A stretch of DNA of 64,000 nucleotides, from positions 2,917,109-2,981,108 of the forward strand of contig NC_135567.1 of NCBI RefSeq assembly GCF_964340395.1, given 5' to 3'. The DNA comes from Glandiceps talaboti (lineage: Eukaryota > Hemichordata > Enteropneusta > Spengelidae). Each line of letters begins with the position of its first letter. Positions within the stretch are counted from its first letter, which is position 1. The notes under the pieces were generated by a model. That model made no database searches. It had not been told where the DNA came from and saw only the letters and a list, made by a program, of their open reading frames with translations. The translations under genes were made by a program, and so were the position numbers. This document shows, one piece after another, positions 23,896 through 37,650 of this stretch.

Positions 23896-24503
23896 AGTCC
23901 ATCACAACGTGCATGCATCATTTTCTGATGTCCGCATTTTGGACATTGAAGTAAATGATTTTACATTTCTGAGTCTCATTCTGTATTTTTCCACTGTTCT
24001 ATATGTGGTAGCTACTACTTTTGGCACAATTAAAAAAAAAAGATGTTACGAAGACGAAAAAAAATATAATCGAGATGCACGATAAACATTTTTGGAAAAA
24101 AAGTCACATAAATGACTGCAGTATCCATATTTTTAATTGGCATGATTGAAGACTTTAAAAAATGAATGATGAGAAAAGTGAGATTTTGCCTCAGTGATGG
24201 TTTTTCTATACAAGCGATAACATCACGATACCGGGTACTTCACAAACATTATCTCACTGACTTCAAAACCATAGTGACTAAATCGTTTCGTACAATTAGA
24301 CGGCATGATGTTTTTTACGTCTCGCACAAGCATATACAATGGTACACTTTACCAAATTGTAATAGACCATGTAAATATTACATTGACCGATGCAGATCTT
24401 GCTCGCGCAGGTTGGGTAGATTTATATGCTACGTTATGCCTTAGGCCTAAAAAATAACTGTTTGGTTTCTGTTACCCGACCCACCTAGTTTTTCACTGCC
24501 GAC

Positions 24504-24640
24504 CCTTAACTTTTTTTTACGTGTTCTTGAAAAACTAACAAAATCGCAACAATTGTGAAGTCTCACGAGACATAGTGGATGCAGAAACTGACATCAACTT
24601 AAAAAGACAATATAAAACTGTTCCTCCAATCTGTAATGGT
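24504..24640. repeat. Dispersed repeat, copy 1
   Basis: Shares gccgacccttaac, aaaatcg, attgtgaagtct, atcaacttaaaaagacaat and ttccaatctg, in order, with 27935-28070. Non-coding; the class is unknown. Confidence 0.6.
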
Positions 24641-25140
24641 TGTACATCTAATGGAAAGAAGCCAATAACACAGAGATCATTTGGAAAAAATGGAAAACCA
24701 GAATTAGACACTCGCACATGAATAAAAATAAATCTACCTACCCCACCTATTTATTTATTTTGCCTAATCGGAACAACACAATTTTTTTAATAGGCCTATT
24801 TCCTAACTCAAGCTTAAATTATTGGACCCTTGTGAACCAAAAATGTGCGAAAATACAACGCCAAAATAATAACGCTTTGCACGGTTTTCACACTGAGCAA
24901 TACGATTAGATCATAGACAGTGAAGTTCTCCAGTGTCTCTGGTTAGACCGACAACAATGAAACCGTTAGCGGGATCTCAGAGTCATACTCATTCACATAC
25001 AATTTTTTATGGCTGTTCACGTTGGTTAGCAACATCTGTCTTTGAGTTTGAATGAAATCGCTGCCATTCCCTACAGGAAACTGTTCTATGGAATTACATG
25101 CCAGGAGCGCTTTCAATATCATAGAATGTTTTGTTGATCT

Positions 25141-25146
25141 TTTTTT

Positions 25147-25178
<32 letters not shown>

Positions 25179-25193
25179 TGGGGGGGGGGGGGG
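25141..25193. repeat. Poly-T followed by poly-G
   Basis: A T run of about 39 nt (one C) directly followed by 14 G. Its length is likely unstable or uncertain in assembly. Confidence 0.95.
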
Positions 25194-25827
25194 TCGACAA
25201 CTTTTACCAAGACAACCATTATATTAATCATTATAGTAACTACCTAGCATGGCTAATAGCCATACTGAGGTAGAACTGTAGATTGCTAAAATGTTATGGG
25301 TTGCTGGTTGTACACAACCTCAGCATATGCCACTTGACTTTCAGGCATTAATAGGTGGCAGAAATAGTCCGCACCAGGGCCGCTCTGTAGTCCGCATAAA
25401 AGGGTGACTAAGCCCAGACAATATTATCCAGACCAGATTTGGAGGTGTGAACGCATTTAAAGCTGACTCGGTTCTAATCTTGGTGCATATTCATGAGGTC
25501 GACACCTAGAAAATGAACCATGTGTACATTTCTTTTGTCTTTTGTTAGTTAATTTATGCGGGTAAACTGTGTCTTCACTAACATTTTCCACTAAAAGTTT
25601 CAAAATTGTCTTGTTTTTTGAAGGACTACTATAATAATATTTCACCGCCCTTGCTTTATTGTCATATCAGGAAAGTCAAGAACTTGACAAAAGCTATTCA
25701 AAACAAAGTAATCAAAGTTGCAAAACCAAAATGGTGCCGTGGAGAGTTGTGTCTGGTCATGTTCTGATCATGGAAGTATAACCCACGGTCTGATCTAGTA
25801 GCAGTATATCAACGACGAATCTACATT

Positions 25828-25849
25828 ACAAACAAACAAACAAACAAAC

Positions 25850-25896
<47 letters not shown>
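25828..25896. repeat. (CAAA)n-(CA)n microsatellite
   Basis: A short AAAC tetranucleotide run that passes into about 23 CA units. Confidence 0.95.
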
Positions 25897-25898
<2 letters not shown>

Positions 25899-26928
25899 TG
25901 ATATTAAAAAGCACGCAACACAAAGGTTGGTTCACATCCCTCGCATCAGTACCGGTACCCATTCTACTGAGTTATAAATATAAATCACATTCTCAGCTAC
26001 AACATTGAACTTGTATGATACAAAAATCTTCAGAATGTGCGGGCCATATTTTCACTACCGGCATTGGCAGTCACCATCACTGCCTTTAAAAAAAATTAAT
26101 ACAGATAAATGGAAGCAAAAACAATCCTCTTGACGGTAGTTTAGTAGTCAGTTATGAATTATGTAACGTTAAATAACGCTATTCAAATATTTCCCTCTAT
26201 GCCTCCCATATACCGATAGTAAATCTTCAAACATCCATACAGACATGCGGACTTTGCTCCCTACTAGATACATCCATGTTTTACGTTACTTTCGTATTGC
26301 AAATTTAGCTGATGATGTCATGTCAAAGCCACGTGGTCTAAAAACCTGAATCTCCGTACATACATTTCGATATGAAATTATTTATCCGTGATGTTTAGAA
26401 TTTTGGTCGGTCAATATAGTTTCAATGACCAAGTGTGACCCCCACTGATGTCTAAAGTACTAATATCAGTACCTGACCGGCCATGGCCATGGCCTTGTTT
26501 TTGTTTTTGATTTTCTTCAATATTCAAATCTACGTAATGTCTGGTTTGTTAGGCCATAAATTCCAAGCATATTTACCATGATATCACAAATATAGACCAG
26601 TTACAGAAAGTAATGTGTCAGCAAAATACTGTAATATCGACACTGTTTCACGAATTTTAGGGACGCTGGTGCTTGGATTATTTTACGGTTGACATTACCT
26701 AGCCAGTAATATAAGGAGTAGTACATGGGTATTTTATCCCTGGACTCTGTTTATATCGAAATGGAATAAGCTGAAACAGTTCTTCTTTGAGCAGGAAATA
26801 TGTTGTGATTATGGATATTATATATATACATGTATATAATTGCCAACACATCGGCAACGAGAGTAATGACATTGACTATACGTGATATGTAAAGATGTAG
26901 TGTAAAATTGGAATACGGTCGTCAGGAA
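25897..26928. other. No gene recognised
   Basis: AT-rich sequence without sustained frames or arrays. Confidence 0.5.
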
Positions 26929-26937
26929 CTAGATTAG

Positions 26938-27160
26938 GGTAGGGGGAGGCTCAGGAGAAAAATTGTTGTCACGGGAAAAAAACGAATTGGGACGTGCGTG
27001 AAAATTCGGATTGTCTGAAAGGGGCCCGGAGTCACGTACAAATATTTTGCTCATGAGTTGAACCAAATTTAACTCCAGGAGCAGACGTTTAACAAGCGTA
27101 TTTTTAAAAGGGTGACTGTCAGAGAATGTGTGTCTCTTGAAGGGTAGACAATATACTCGC
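26938..27160. repeat. Dispersed repeat, copy related to 56440-56570
   Basis: The ordered words tctgaaaggg, aatatt-tgctcatga-ttgaacc and aggagcag-gttta-caag occur here and at 56482-56560. The open frame on the minus strand through this block is Pro/Arg/His-rich and has no domain I can name, so I treat the block as a repeat. Confidence 0.6.
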
Positions 27161-27645
27161 GATAGACTATGGGTTTCAGGCCACTGTGTCAGACGTGGTC
27201 TTGGAGGAGTCAGTACAATTCCTCCAAGAGTGGTAAGAGGCCAAGCCTGAAATAGACGGGTTTGCAAGTAGAAGTTTACATGCCTTGTCTGTGGTTTACA
27301 TTGTGCACGCAAAACATCTCACAAAACCGGCCATAACTAAAGCGGCATATCAGTAAATATGAAAAACGTGATCTTGGTAATTTGGATACCAGTTCTGAAA
27401 ATATTCTCTGGGAAAATAGGTTAAAATGAACATCGAGATAGCTGCCTATTTCCAATTGTTTATAAATCGTCAAGAGGTTAAGCTATCCACTCAGATGAAC
27501 CACTCTTTGTCACTTTATAATCTGGCATTATACATGGGATAATTTCCAAAATGTACATGTTTTATCGTTTCATTTTGGACTTTATAGAAGTTGATGACTA
27601 AAATTACCTTACCCTCGATGAAAGTTATGAATGCGACTAGGTTTT

Positions 27646-27672
27646 ACCATAGACAGGGTGGAGGGTCTATGG
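27646..27672. repeat. Mini-foldback (ACCATAGA...TCTATGGT)
   Basis: Short palindrome with GGTGGAGGG at its centre, related to those at 23816, 29836 and 55813. Confidence 0.6.
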
Positions 27673-27934
27673 TTTTACCTACTAGAATTAGTTGCGACAA
27701 GATTGTAAATGCACATGGGCGAGTTTTGCCAGATTGCTTTATTTCAAGTGATTTGAAAATTGTGAATGGCGGACTTGGCCGTGGTCCATCGAATTGTCGA
27801 GTACTACCGTGGTGGCACTAGTCGTTCCTCACTGGAACGGCAAGTGCCACCTTCCGGCGATATTTATTGTCTTTGAACCTTTCTCAACAAATAAATCACA
27901 CATAACTCCCCAAACGCTTCCATTCTAGAAATCC

Positions 27935-28070
27935 GGTGCCGACCCTAAACCTTTTTAATAAAGAAGAAAAATCAGTAAAATCGAGAAAATTGTGAGTGAA
28001 GTCTTGCCAGAAATGGTCATCAACTTAAAAAAGACAATAAAAAAAACGCGGTTCTTCCAATCTGGAATGC
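27935..28070. repeat. Dispersed repeat, copy 2
   Basis: Related to 24504-24640 in the same orientation. It lies just 3' of the LINE at 28090-29635. Confidence 0.55.
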
Positions 28071-28089
28071 AGAGCAGATGTCTTTGAAA

Positions 28090-29635
<1,546 letters not shown>

Positions 29636-29835
29636 CTTCGCCTCGCCACCACCCTGTGTTGCTTGGCAAGGTGGTAAATAAAACAAGTTTGCCTTTGGGA
29701 TTATATTAACTGGGATTGTCGACACTGAATAATCCGGTCAATCATGGCACTGCGCTCATTGTATGTCACGGCGTACAAGTATAAACGACGTTCATACTTC
29801 CATGACCATAGTTTCTGCGACCTGTCATTTGTTTG

Positions 29836-29871
29836 ACCATAGACACTCCACCTTTGTGGAGGGTCCATGGT
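29836..29871. repeat. Mini-foldback (ACCATAGACACTCCAC...)
   Basis: ACCATAGACACTCCAC pairs imperfectly with GTGGAGGGTCCATGGT across CTTT. Confidence 0.65.
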
Positions 29872-30261
29872 TTGATGGGATGCGTTAATTCTGGCAAACT
29901 TGTTTGGCAAATCGATCTGACGCAATATAGCTTGTGACCGTGGCATGCATAGCTTGGGTCAAAATCTATAACACCATTAAAGTATAAATAAACTTCCACG
30001 ATAACACATACCTTTGAGAAATTATACTGACAGTATAATTACTCCAAGCACAGACTATTCTCGTGTCAAACCCCGACACGAACTTGTTTTTCCTTGAAGA
30101 GTATATCTCGTGAGACCTATGGAAATTATCAAAATCTATATTGTAGTTGAAAAGAGCAAGAATGAAAAGAGGGGAAATTTAAGGGACATCATTTCTATAT
30201 ACACGTGTATTGTGCAAAGAACCCGATATCTTTGACCGCGTTGCCGTCAACCGAGCAATGG

Positions 30262-30263
<2 letters not shown>

Positions 30264-30334
<71 letters not shown>
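30264..30334. repeat. (TA)n microsatellite
   Basis: Two TA runs around a central catacata. Confidence 0.95.
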
Positions 30335-30337
<3 letters not shown>

Positions 30338-30339
30338 AG

Positions 30340-30680
30340 ATTCAACCATAGGGGGAAATGCCAAAAAAGTCAACCATAGGGGGAAATTTTATTTATTTTC
30401 TTGTAAAATCATAAGGAAAAGAATAATTCATAATGTTACTGTTCAGTTAACTAACATTTAGGTAGTCATTACAGATATCGACATTTATATAATGTTTAAA
30501 TAAATAACAAAAGATATATACTTTCTAGCCCTCCAAAAATTTCCCCTTAAGGTATTTTAACCCCAGGAGCTACAATAGGGGGAAGGTCCTTAAGGGAACT
30601 ACATGTGCTCAATTTTCCCCCTAGGAATGGGTGAAAATATTTGACTTTATATGCCCTTAGGGGGAAATTTTGAAGATTTA
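30340..30680. repeat. Cluster of GGGGGAAAT/ATTTCCCC modules
   Basis: Six short modules (for example accatagggggaaat twice, aatttcccctta, attttccccct, ttagggggaaat) in both orientations. They match the palindromic core of the minisatellite at 41878-45355. Confidence 0.6.
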
Positions 30681-30962
30681 CTGAGAATATCCATAATTCT
30701 TTTTAGTGATCACAGACACATTTAATTTACCATAAATTGTTTTTGTTTATAAAATTCTGGGTGTGCGCAACCCCATATTAAATCATATGAGAACAACAAA
30801 TAATAGCAACCTCCACTTAGAATAACTAGAGAGCTGATTTGTTGGCAAAATATATCTAGACATAGTAATACCCATATTTTCTCTGTTTTGTCGTGATTTT
30901 GTTCATTCTCACACGTTACCATAATACATGTATCCTTTGTGGAAAGGTTATGTTAGATAATT

Positions 30963-31085
30963 ACTGTCCTTAAGAAATACTATGGCATGCACACACACAC
31001 ACACACACATGTACACACACGCATGCATGCACACACGCACAGACAAGTACTGTCTTTAAGAAATACTACGCACACACACAAGACA
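30963..31085. repeat. (CA)n with duplicated flank
   Basis: The 21-bp flank at 30963-30983 recurs at 31049-31069 with one mismatch, each followed by a CA-rich run. Confidence 0.8.
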
Positions 31086-31354
31086 TGCACACATGAACAC
31101 AATATTTCAAAATTTCTGACAACAGTATGGGAAATTCTTTTCATTTATTATTCATTTTATTTTAACAACTTGCTGTCCATTATTAAGGCAACTACAACAA
31201 TAAGAAAAAGCCTGGCTTTGGGCCAACAACCCTGAAAAAAACAATTGACAAAAATTAGACATTATGTTATTTTCACTGAATTTGAAACTTGTTTTAAAAT
31301 TGTTGTACTCCTTTCCAACTCATCGCCATTGTTTCAACTGTGCTCCTAATTTCA

Positions 31355-31535
31355 TTTAGCGGACACTTTTTTAGTTAATCGTACACTTTTTTTAGTTAAT
31401 TGTACACTTTTTTTCAGTTAATTGTACACTATTTTTAGTTAATCGTACACTTTAAGTTAATTGAACACTTTTTTTTTTAGTTAATCATACATTTCTTTTA
31501 GTTAATCGGACACTATGTTTATTTAATCAGACACA
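31355..31535. repeat. ~25-bp tandem repeat
   Basis: About seven imperfect units of acactttttt-agttaat-c/t-g/a. Confidence 0.85.
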
Positions 31536-32105
31536 AAGGAAGTATCCGCATACCGTTAATCCATGAATGTAACTGGCTATGGCCCACTCCCTACCTTGTC
31601 ACTGTTCAAATGCAATCAACATGTGCTACCGCACCTAATTTTGCACCTGTCTCTCAGTAAAGTGTTTGTAAAAAATCGACTTTACCTAAATGGGTCTCAA
31701 ACACAGTACCTCTAGTTATGTACCTATTCATCTATCCAAAGGTACGTTCTCTAACTACTTCACTACAAAGTGAGATAGATATCATCTCCAGATATCATTT
31801 GTTCATTGACTTGACAATGCGTATGTTTACAGGGTTAATAAGAACTGTGGATGAGGAAAATGGAAATACTGCTTGATTTGGGACTGTCGTTTTGATACAG
31901 AACGAATCCTTCTGGGTTCATGGATTTCACGCTAAACGTTTGGGGGAAATTCAGATTATTTAGCCGAGAAATGCTGGATGGGATTTCTATAGCGAATTTT
32001 GTAATTAACATAACAATGGTGAGAGGTTACATAACAGAGCTCAGATACCTAGGTTGACTTTCTGGTGAAAAAACTAAAAACTCGTCAAACTCTAAGTATA
32101 ACGTC

Positions 32106-32266
32106 GTTATAGTACACGTCCTCGGACATTAACAGTTTTTATTCAAACAGTTTTGGTTAACCCATCAGTTATTTAGTCCTCAGCTGTGCCTCGGACAAAA
32201 TAACAGACAGGTTAACCAAAACTGTCCAAATAAAAACAGTACATGTTCTCTGATGTGTACTATAAC
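32106..32266. mobile_element. Foldback element, ~161 bp
   Basis: The left arm begins gttatagtacac and the right arm ends gtgtactataac. Inner arms acagtttttatt-caaacagttttggttaacc (32131 onward) and ggttaaccaaaactg (32211 onward) pair almost perfectly. The centre also pairs (gttattt...gtcc with ggac...aaataac). There is no coding capacity. Confidence 0.75.
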
Positions 32267-32639
32267 TATCAGTTATCCACTCAAATTCCTCCACTCAGGA
32301 TCGAAACAGGTCGTTTTAGAGGTGAGGTGTTTCAAGCTCGCCGCTGTGTGTTTTGTAATACAGATTAAAATTGAGGACGAATCCCACTTTTTATTTCACT
32401 GTTGATTCTACTAGGTATTCAATTTTATAGTGACTAATAAGCCCGATGGGCTAGGTGATGTATTAACTCTCTGATATTGTTATTGGCAATTTTTAAATGT
32501 ATATCACATGTCAACATCTCTTACTATCAGTGATATGCAAATGAGGGCTTGGGTAGTGACACTGGAACTTGGTGAGATGTTTCTAGAAGTGTTATTTTGC
32601 AGATGTTGTTCAAATTTTTTATAATTGGCACTGGCAACC

Positions 32640-33135
32640 ATGACCATGCCAATGGCAACTTCTAAATGGGAGTACACTTTGGTCAAATAATGATATTCTG
32701 TGGGCAATTGAATACAAATTCATTAAAAATATTCAAATACCATGGCAACCATGACCACGTCCACAGCAACATCCAAACAGAGCTGTATTTCACAAAGATA
32801 GACAAGTGAACAAACATTCAAAAAGTGTATGCAAATATGCCTTAGCAACAACAAAATGGGAGTACATTTTGGCCAATAGCAACAGCTAAATGGTACCATA
32901 TCTCATAAAGATAACATCGCAAATTCTTACACCAATGAATACACATTTCAAACATTGATAAAAATAGACAAGTGAACAAAGATTAATAATGTGTTTGCAA
33001 ATATACCTAGCAACAATGACCACACCCATAGCAAAAACATTGGAGTACATTTTGGTCAAATAACAATATCATCTTGTAGGCTATTCAGTAAACATAAACA
33101 AATTCATGCAAATATCCCTATCGACCTTGACCCAC
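32640..33135. repeat. Satellite A, degenerate tandem copies
   Basis: Repeating words gcaaccatgaccacg-cc-atagcaac, aaatgggagtacattttggtcaaat, ctcataaagataacatcgcaaattcttacacc and gacaagtgaacaaa occur in order more than once. More copies are at 34206-34480 and 36962-37100. The array is interrupted by other elements. Confidence 0.75.
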
Positions 33136-33139
33136 CAAT

Positions 33140-34205
33140 AGAAAATGATGTGATGCCAATAAATTGACGATCAATTCAAATAAGACAAAATATACAATCT
33201 TAAGTATTGATTGGTTCCCTTGAATTTAAGGGGGTCTCACTAGATGAAGTTAAAAGTTCACCTTTTGTTGGGGTCAACATTGACAATACGCTGTCTTGGA
33301 AGCAGCATATAGCTGAGGTGAAAAAGAAAATTAGTAGAATGACATGTAGAATGAATGTGTGTTTTATAAGTTATGTCACACGGTTCCAGAATATGTACTT
33401 GTACTATTGTATAATGCTTTTGTTCTGCCCCATATCACCTACGGTCTCGAAGTGTGGGGTAACACGTGTCCGACATACCTGAATGAAATATTTTTAATTC
33501 AAAAAAGAATTTTGCGCACCATAACAGATAGTCATTGATGTGCTCACTCGGGGCCATTATTTAAAAGGTTGAATATTCTTGACATTTTCAAACAGCACAA
33601 AATACAGCTTGTCGTTATCATTCATGACGTTTTGCAACTCAGATTACCGGATACCTTTCAGGATTTTTTCACTCCCATTAAACACTCCTCCACAACACAA
33701 CAGAGCGCCAGAAACGACCTTACCATCCCAAAAGCAAACCATAGGACTGGTCAGTTCACTGTCAAGTATTCAGGTGCTAAACTATGGAATTGTGTCCCTT
33801 ACAACATTCGCAACATAAATAGCAGAAGTAATTTTCAAACAGAGTTCCAAAACTATCTCCAATCATTGTAAACTAGTTATACTTCATATTCATAGAGAAT
33901 GATTACCGTTTGTCTGTATATTTAAGTAGGTCATTTGTTGTTTCTTTATATTTGTTTGTTTGGTTGTTGTTGTTTTTTTGTCCACCTATATTTATACAAT
34001 GTATGATTGTTTTCTATTCTGTGAATATTGCAATATACTCAATTTGACCAGCAGCCCCAGTAATTAGTAATTCCTAATCCCTAAGATTGTAAAAGGGGAC
34101 GGACTCGACTAGTTGCAAAGACAACTATTTTTCGTCTCCCTTTCCCAAGTTGAATACTTCATATATTGTAGAATTGTTATATATTTCTGGGAATAAAGAT
34201 TATTA
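33140..34205 (+). mobile_element. L2/CR1-like LINE 3' end inserted in satellite A
   Basis: Plus-strand residues NKLTINSNKTKYTIL, FVGVNIDNTLSWKQHI, VKKKISRM, then LNILDIFKQHKIQLVVIIHDV and GAKLWNCVPYNIRN are the thumb and C-terminal region of an L2/CR1-type ORF2. All catalytic motifs are missing. The frame breaks near 33480-33540. The 3' UTR ends in aataaagattattattatta, a tail typical of these elements. The stop is near 33870. Satellite A flanks it on both sides. Confidence 0.85.
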
Positions 34206-34480
34206 TTATTATTAATAACAACAGCTAAATGGTAGCATATTTCATAAAGATAACATCGCAAATTCTTACACCAATGAACAAACATTTGAAATATTAATGA
34301 AAATAGACAAGTTAACAAACGTTCAAATAGTGTATGCAAGTATGCCTAGCAACCATGACCACGCCCTTAGAAACAATAAAATGGGAGTACATTTGGTCAA
34401 ATAATGATATCATCTTGTAAGTAATTGAGTAAACATTCAAAAATAAATGCAAATATGACCCCACCCATAGCAATAGCTAA
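34206..34480. repeat. Satellite A, continued
   Basis: Resumes right after the LINE tail: agctaaatggtagcatatttc, ataacatcgcaaattcttac and ctagcaaccatgaccacgcc. Confidence 0.75.
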
Positions 34481-34482
34481 AT

Positions 34483-34818
34483 GCAGGGCTTAAAACTCGG
34501 GTAGTCTCACATCCACAGACTACCAATGTGCATCTCTGGGCTACCAAATTATGGTGGTAGCCAAATTGGGCAACAAAGTTTTTAATGAAACTATGACAAC
34601 TTGACTATAGGACCTGTGAGAGGTCACACTTAACATCTTATTTGATGCCATACTTGACGAAGGGAACCGAGATGAACATTTTTGGATGTATGGGTCACTA
34701 TAGGGACACATGCATATGGGCTACCAACCATTGCTCTTGGGCTACCAATCTCAGATGATGGTAGCCCACCTGGGCTACCAAGAAACAAATCATTGACAAT
34801 GACATAGTCCCAGCTCTG
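34483..34818. mobile_element. Possible hAT-like non-autonomous element rich in GGCTACCAA
   Basis: Ends are CAGGGCTT and CAGCTCTG, a weak inverted pair of the hAT style. The body has six or more ctaccaa/ggtagcc words in both orientations. A related fragment is at 38270-38370 (gtagtcccacatc, actaccaatgt, ggtagcccaatttgg). No clear 8-bp target duplication is visible. Confidence 0.5.
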
Positions 34819-35029
34819 ATTGGATTTAATGAACAGGCAGTTTATGTTGTCATTTTCTTGATATCACTACTCTGATCAAGCATCAACACTTGTGAACCTA
34901 AATCAAACAGACTTAGATATGTTGGTTCTGCTCGTTGGACATCGAACATGCCTACTCTTCAAGATGACATGATGGAATAAACCATTCAACAATAAAGGAT
35001 AGGTCAACTACGGGGGTGGGGGGGGGGTG

Positions 35030-35610
35030 TGGGGACCTGGTCAAGCATGGCTGAGTTATGGCTTTGGACATGAAAACTGTGCCAACAAAATTGCTGCCAG
35101 GAAGCCATATCAGATCGTATCACGACGAAAATGGATATGCACATATATGTCCTAGAACACTGTCCTAATACCAACTTTGAATGAGATCGGTTAAAGAATT
35201 TCTGAGTTATGGCTTTGGACATGGAAAATTCACAAACAAAATGGCTGCCAGACAGCCATATTGGATCATATCACGACGAAAATGGAGATGCACATATGTC
35301 ATAGAACAATGTCCTGATACTAACTTTGAATGAGATCTGTTAAAGCATGTCTAAGTTATGGCTTTGGACATGAAAACTGTGCCAACAAAATTGCTGCCAG
35401 GAAGCCATATCGGATCGTATCACGACGAAAATGGATATGCACATATGTCATAGAACACTGTCCTAGTACCAACTTTGAATGAGATCTGTTAAAGCATGTG
35501 TGAGTTATGGCTTTGGACATGGAAAATTTGCCCAACAAAATGGCTGCCAGGCAGCCATATTGGATCGTATCACAATAACAATGAACAGGCACATGTATGT
35601 CATAGAACAC
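35030..35610. repeat. Satellite B, ~150-bp unit
   Basis: Four units starting gagttatggctttggacatg occur at about 35053, 35205, 35353 and 35503. Each carries the palindromic core ggctgccagg-agccatat, then atcacgacgaaaatgg, catagaacactgtcct and aactttgaatgagat. Confidence 0.9.
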
Positions 35611-35624
35611 TGTGCTAATAGGTA

Positions 35625-36475
35625 ACAGGACAATTGTCCCCCGGACAACTGCCCCCGAAGGACAATTGCCCCCCGGACAACTGCCCCCCAGACTACTGCC
35701 CCCGAACGAAAAAAAAACTAGTATTACAGATGTACGGGTTTGTCATTCATTAAAAAGTCACCGTCGACAACTTACCGCCGCAATTTGCATACATTATACT
35801 CACTAAACACAAACACGAAGTCATTTTTTTACTGGAAAAGATTTATTTATTATCAGTTTAATACAAAATATACAGGTAATCTCTTCTCAGTCGTGACTAA
35901 TTCCCGACTTGGACTTGAACGATCCCGTACGAGAGTATGAGAGTGTAAGTGCTAGAGTGCAACGTTAGAACTATCCATACTTATACCGTTCAACTCTACG
36001 ACTCACAACACCTGTATATGATATTGATTGTTGTCCAACTGATGTCTTCACTGGCGGAATACACAAATTGCCCTGAGCCTTCTGTCGTGTATTGTATTCA
36101 TAATTAAACAGCGAGCAATAATCGGTTATAGAGTGTGGTAAATTATTGTGTATTAAATCGTAAACAAAAACACCTACTAAATACTTGTGTAACTTAAACA
36201 CGTCGAGAATTGTTAACTGGTTGAAAAGAGGAGAAGAATGTTCCAGAAAATTATGTGAATTACGGCCGTAAGTTAAATCATCATGCCGACATTTATGAAT
36301 GACGTAACAGTTATCACAGATAACAATAGAGTAAAACATGTGAGTGAGTAGTAGTGAGTATAATGTACACAAATTGCGGCGGTAAGTTGCAGACGGTGAC
36401 TTTTTAATGATTGACAAACCCGTACATCTGTAATACTACTATTATTACTAGGTTTTTTTTCGTTCGGTGGCAGTA
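35625..36475. mobile_element. ~850-bp terminal-inverted-repeat element splitting satellite B
   Basis: The left arm (about 35694-35806) and right arm (about 36352-36475) are inverted copies: gaacgaaaaaaaa-ctag, acagatgtacgggtttgtca, aaaagtcaccgtc and ttaccgccgcaatttg. The left end carries an extra array of five ggacaa-t/c-tg-t/c-ccccc units (35628-35700). Satellite B resumes on the right side, so this is an insertion. The inside holds an L2-like LINE fragment and no transposase. Confidence 0.75.
35975..36300 (-). mobile_element. L2/CR1-like LINE fragment inside the TIR element
   Basis: Minus-strand residues SPLFNQLTILDVFKLHKYL, FVYDLIHNNLP, and TRQKAQGNLCIPPVKTSVGQ match, block for block, the C-terminal region of the LINE at 33540-33820. 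It covers only that region, and its ends are buried between the inverted arms. Confidence 0.75.
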
Positions 36476-36479
36476 GTAG

Positions 36480-36850
36480 CAGTATCATGACAACAATGAA
36501 TAAGCACATGTATGTCATAGAACACTGTCCTAATACAAACTTAGAATAAGATCTGTGCAAGCACGTCTTGAGTTATGGATTTGGACATGGAAAAATCACA
36601 AACAATATGGCTGCCAGGCAGCCATATTGGATAGTATCATGATGAAAATAATTATGCACATGTATGTCATAGAACACTGTCCTAATACCAATATTGAATG
36701 AGATCTATTCAAGCATGTCTGAGTTATGGCTTTGGACATGGAAAATTTGCAAACAAAATAGCTGTTAGGCAGCCATATTGGATTGTAGCATGAAACAAAT
36801 TAACATGCATATGTATGCCATTGTATGTTGCCCCTGTACCAAGTTTGAAA
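36480..36850. repeat. Satellite B, continued
   Basis: About 2.5 more units of the 150-bp repeat. It passes into a (GGAC)/(GGAT) run at about 36887-36908 and then a boundary sequence before satellite A resumes at 36962. Confidence 0.85.
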
Positions 36851-36961
36851 AAAAAACAGTCCAGGCATCTCGAAGAAACAGCTCTGGACGGACGGACGGA
36901 TGGATGGACCCCAATCCATAAGTTCCCGTCCCGGACTGCGTCCAGCAGGGACTAAAAACAC

Positions 36962-37100
36962 GAATTTTGAGCTCTGAAATGATAGCATATTTCATAAAGA
37001 TAACGTCGCAAATTGTTACACTAATGAATAAACATTCGAAACATTGATGAAAATATATGCCAAGCAACAAGACCACACCCATAATACAAGACCACATCAA
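36962..37100. repeat. Satellite A, last copy
   Basis: gatagcatatttcataaag, acgtcgcaaattgttaca and aagcaacaagaccaca match satellite A. Confidence 0.7.
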
Positions 37101-37347
37101 TAATAAAAGTCAAATGAATTGCATAGATTACAACTATGTTGGATAGGCAACTCGATAGTCATTCAGGAAATGAAAACATATAACCTAACATGGCTCAAGT
37201 ATGAATAGATGTTTTAAAAAACAATACAGTTGTGCTTCAACACCATTGGCGCTATTTTCCTTGATCCAAATTTGAGAGAATTCAGTCTACTTATGTCCAT
37301 GGTCAGACAATGTTAGTCCCACTGCTTTTTGTTTCAGTCTTTTTTCA

Positions 37348-37454
37348 TCATTTTTTTCCTTTTCTTATCTCATTCATCAGCTTGGTAGAGGTTGTTGGTA
37401 AATCATGCCCAAAGTCTGTGTTCGCATTCAAACATTCACGAACTTGTCCTCTTC
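37348..37454 (-). CDS. Terminal coding exon of SET-domain host gene (candidate)
   Basis: On the minus strand, a 3' splice site TTATTTACAG ends at 37455. From 37454 a frame in phase 1 runs 35 codons to TGA at 37348: RGQVRECLNANTDFGHDL, then a basic end (NEIRKGKK). The leftover G from the preceding exon completes its first codon, consistent with the phase of exons at 39481, 40820 and 41242. No domain is recognised. Composition resembles the other linker exons (Asn/Thr/Ser/Gly). Being the last exon rests on the in-frame stop and the absence of a convincing 5' splice site before it. Confidence 0.5.
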
Positions 37455-37650
37455 CTGTAAATAATAATGAGAAGAAACAATATCCTGTTTAAGTGTTATA
37501 TATATATAGATATATATATATATGGACTTCTGCTCTTAACAGAAAAACTAAACAAAAAAAGAGTTATTGCAAATGGTGGCTATGTACTTTTTAACCCAGT
37601 GCGAATAAGAAATTGATTGGGGATATTCCATTATTAATTAAACCTTGTGA

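Noticed and set aside
24166-24444. 92-codon plus-strand frame
   Set aside because: No domain, unusual composition, and no splice or conservation evidence.
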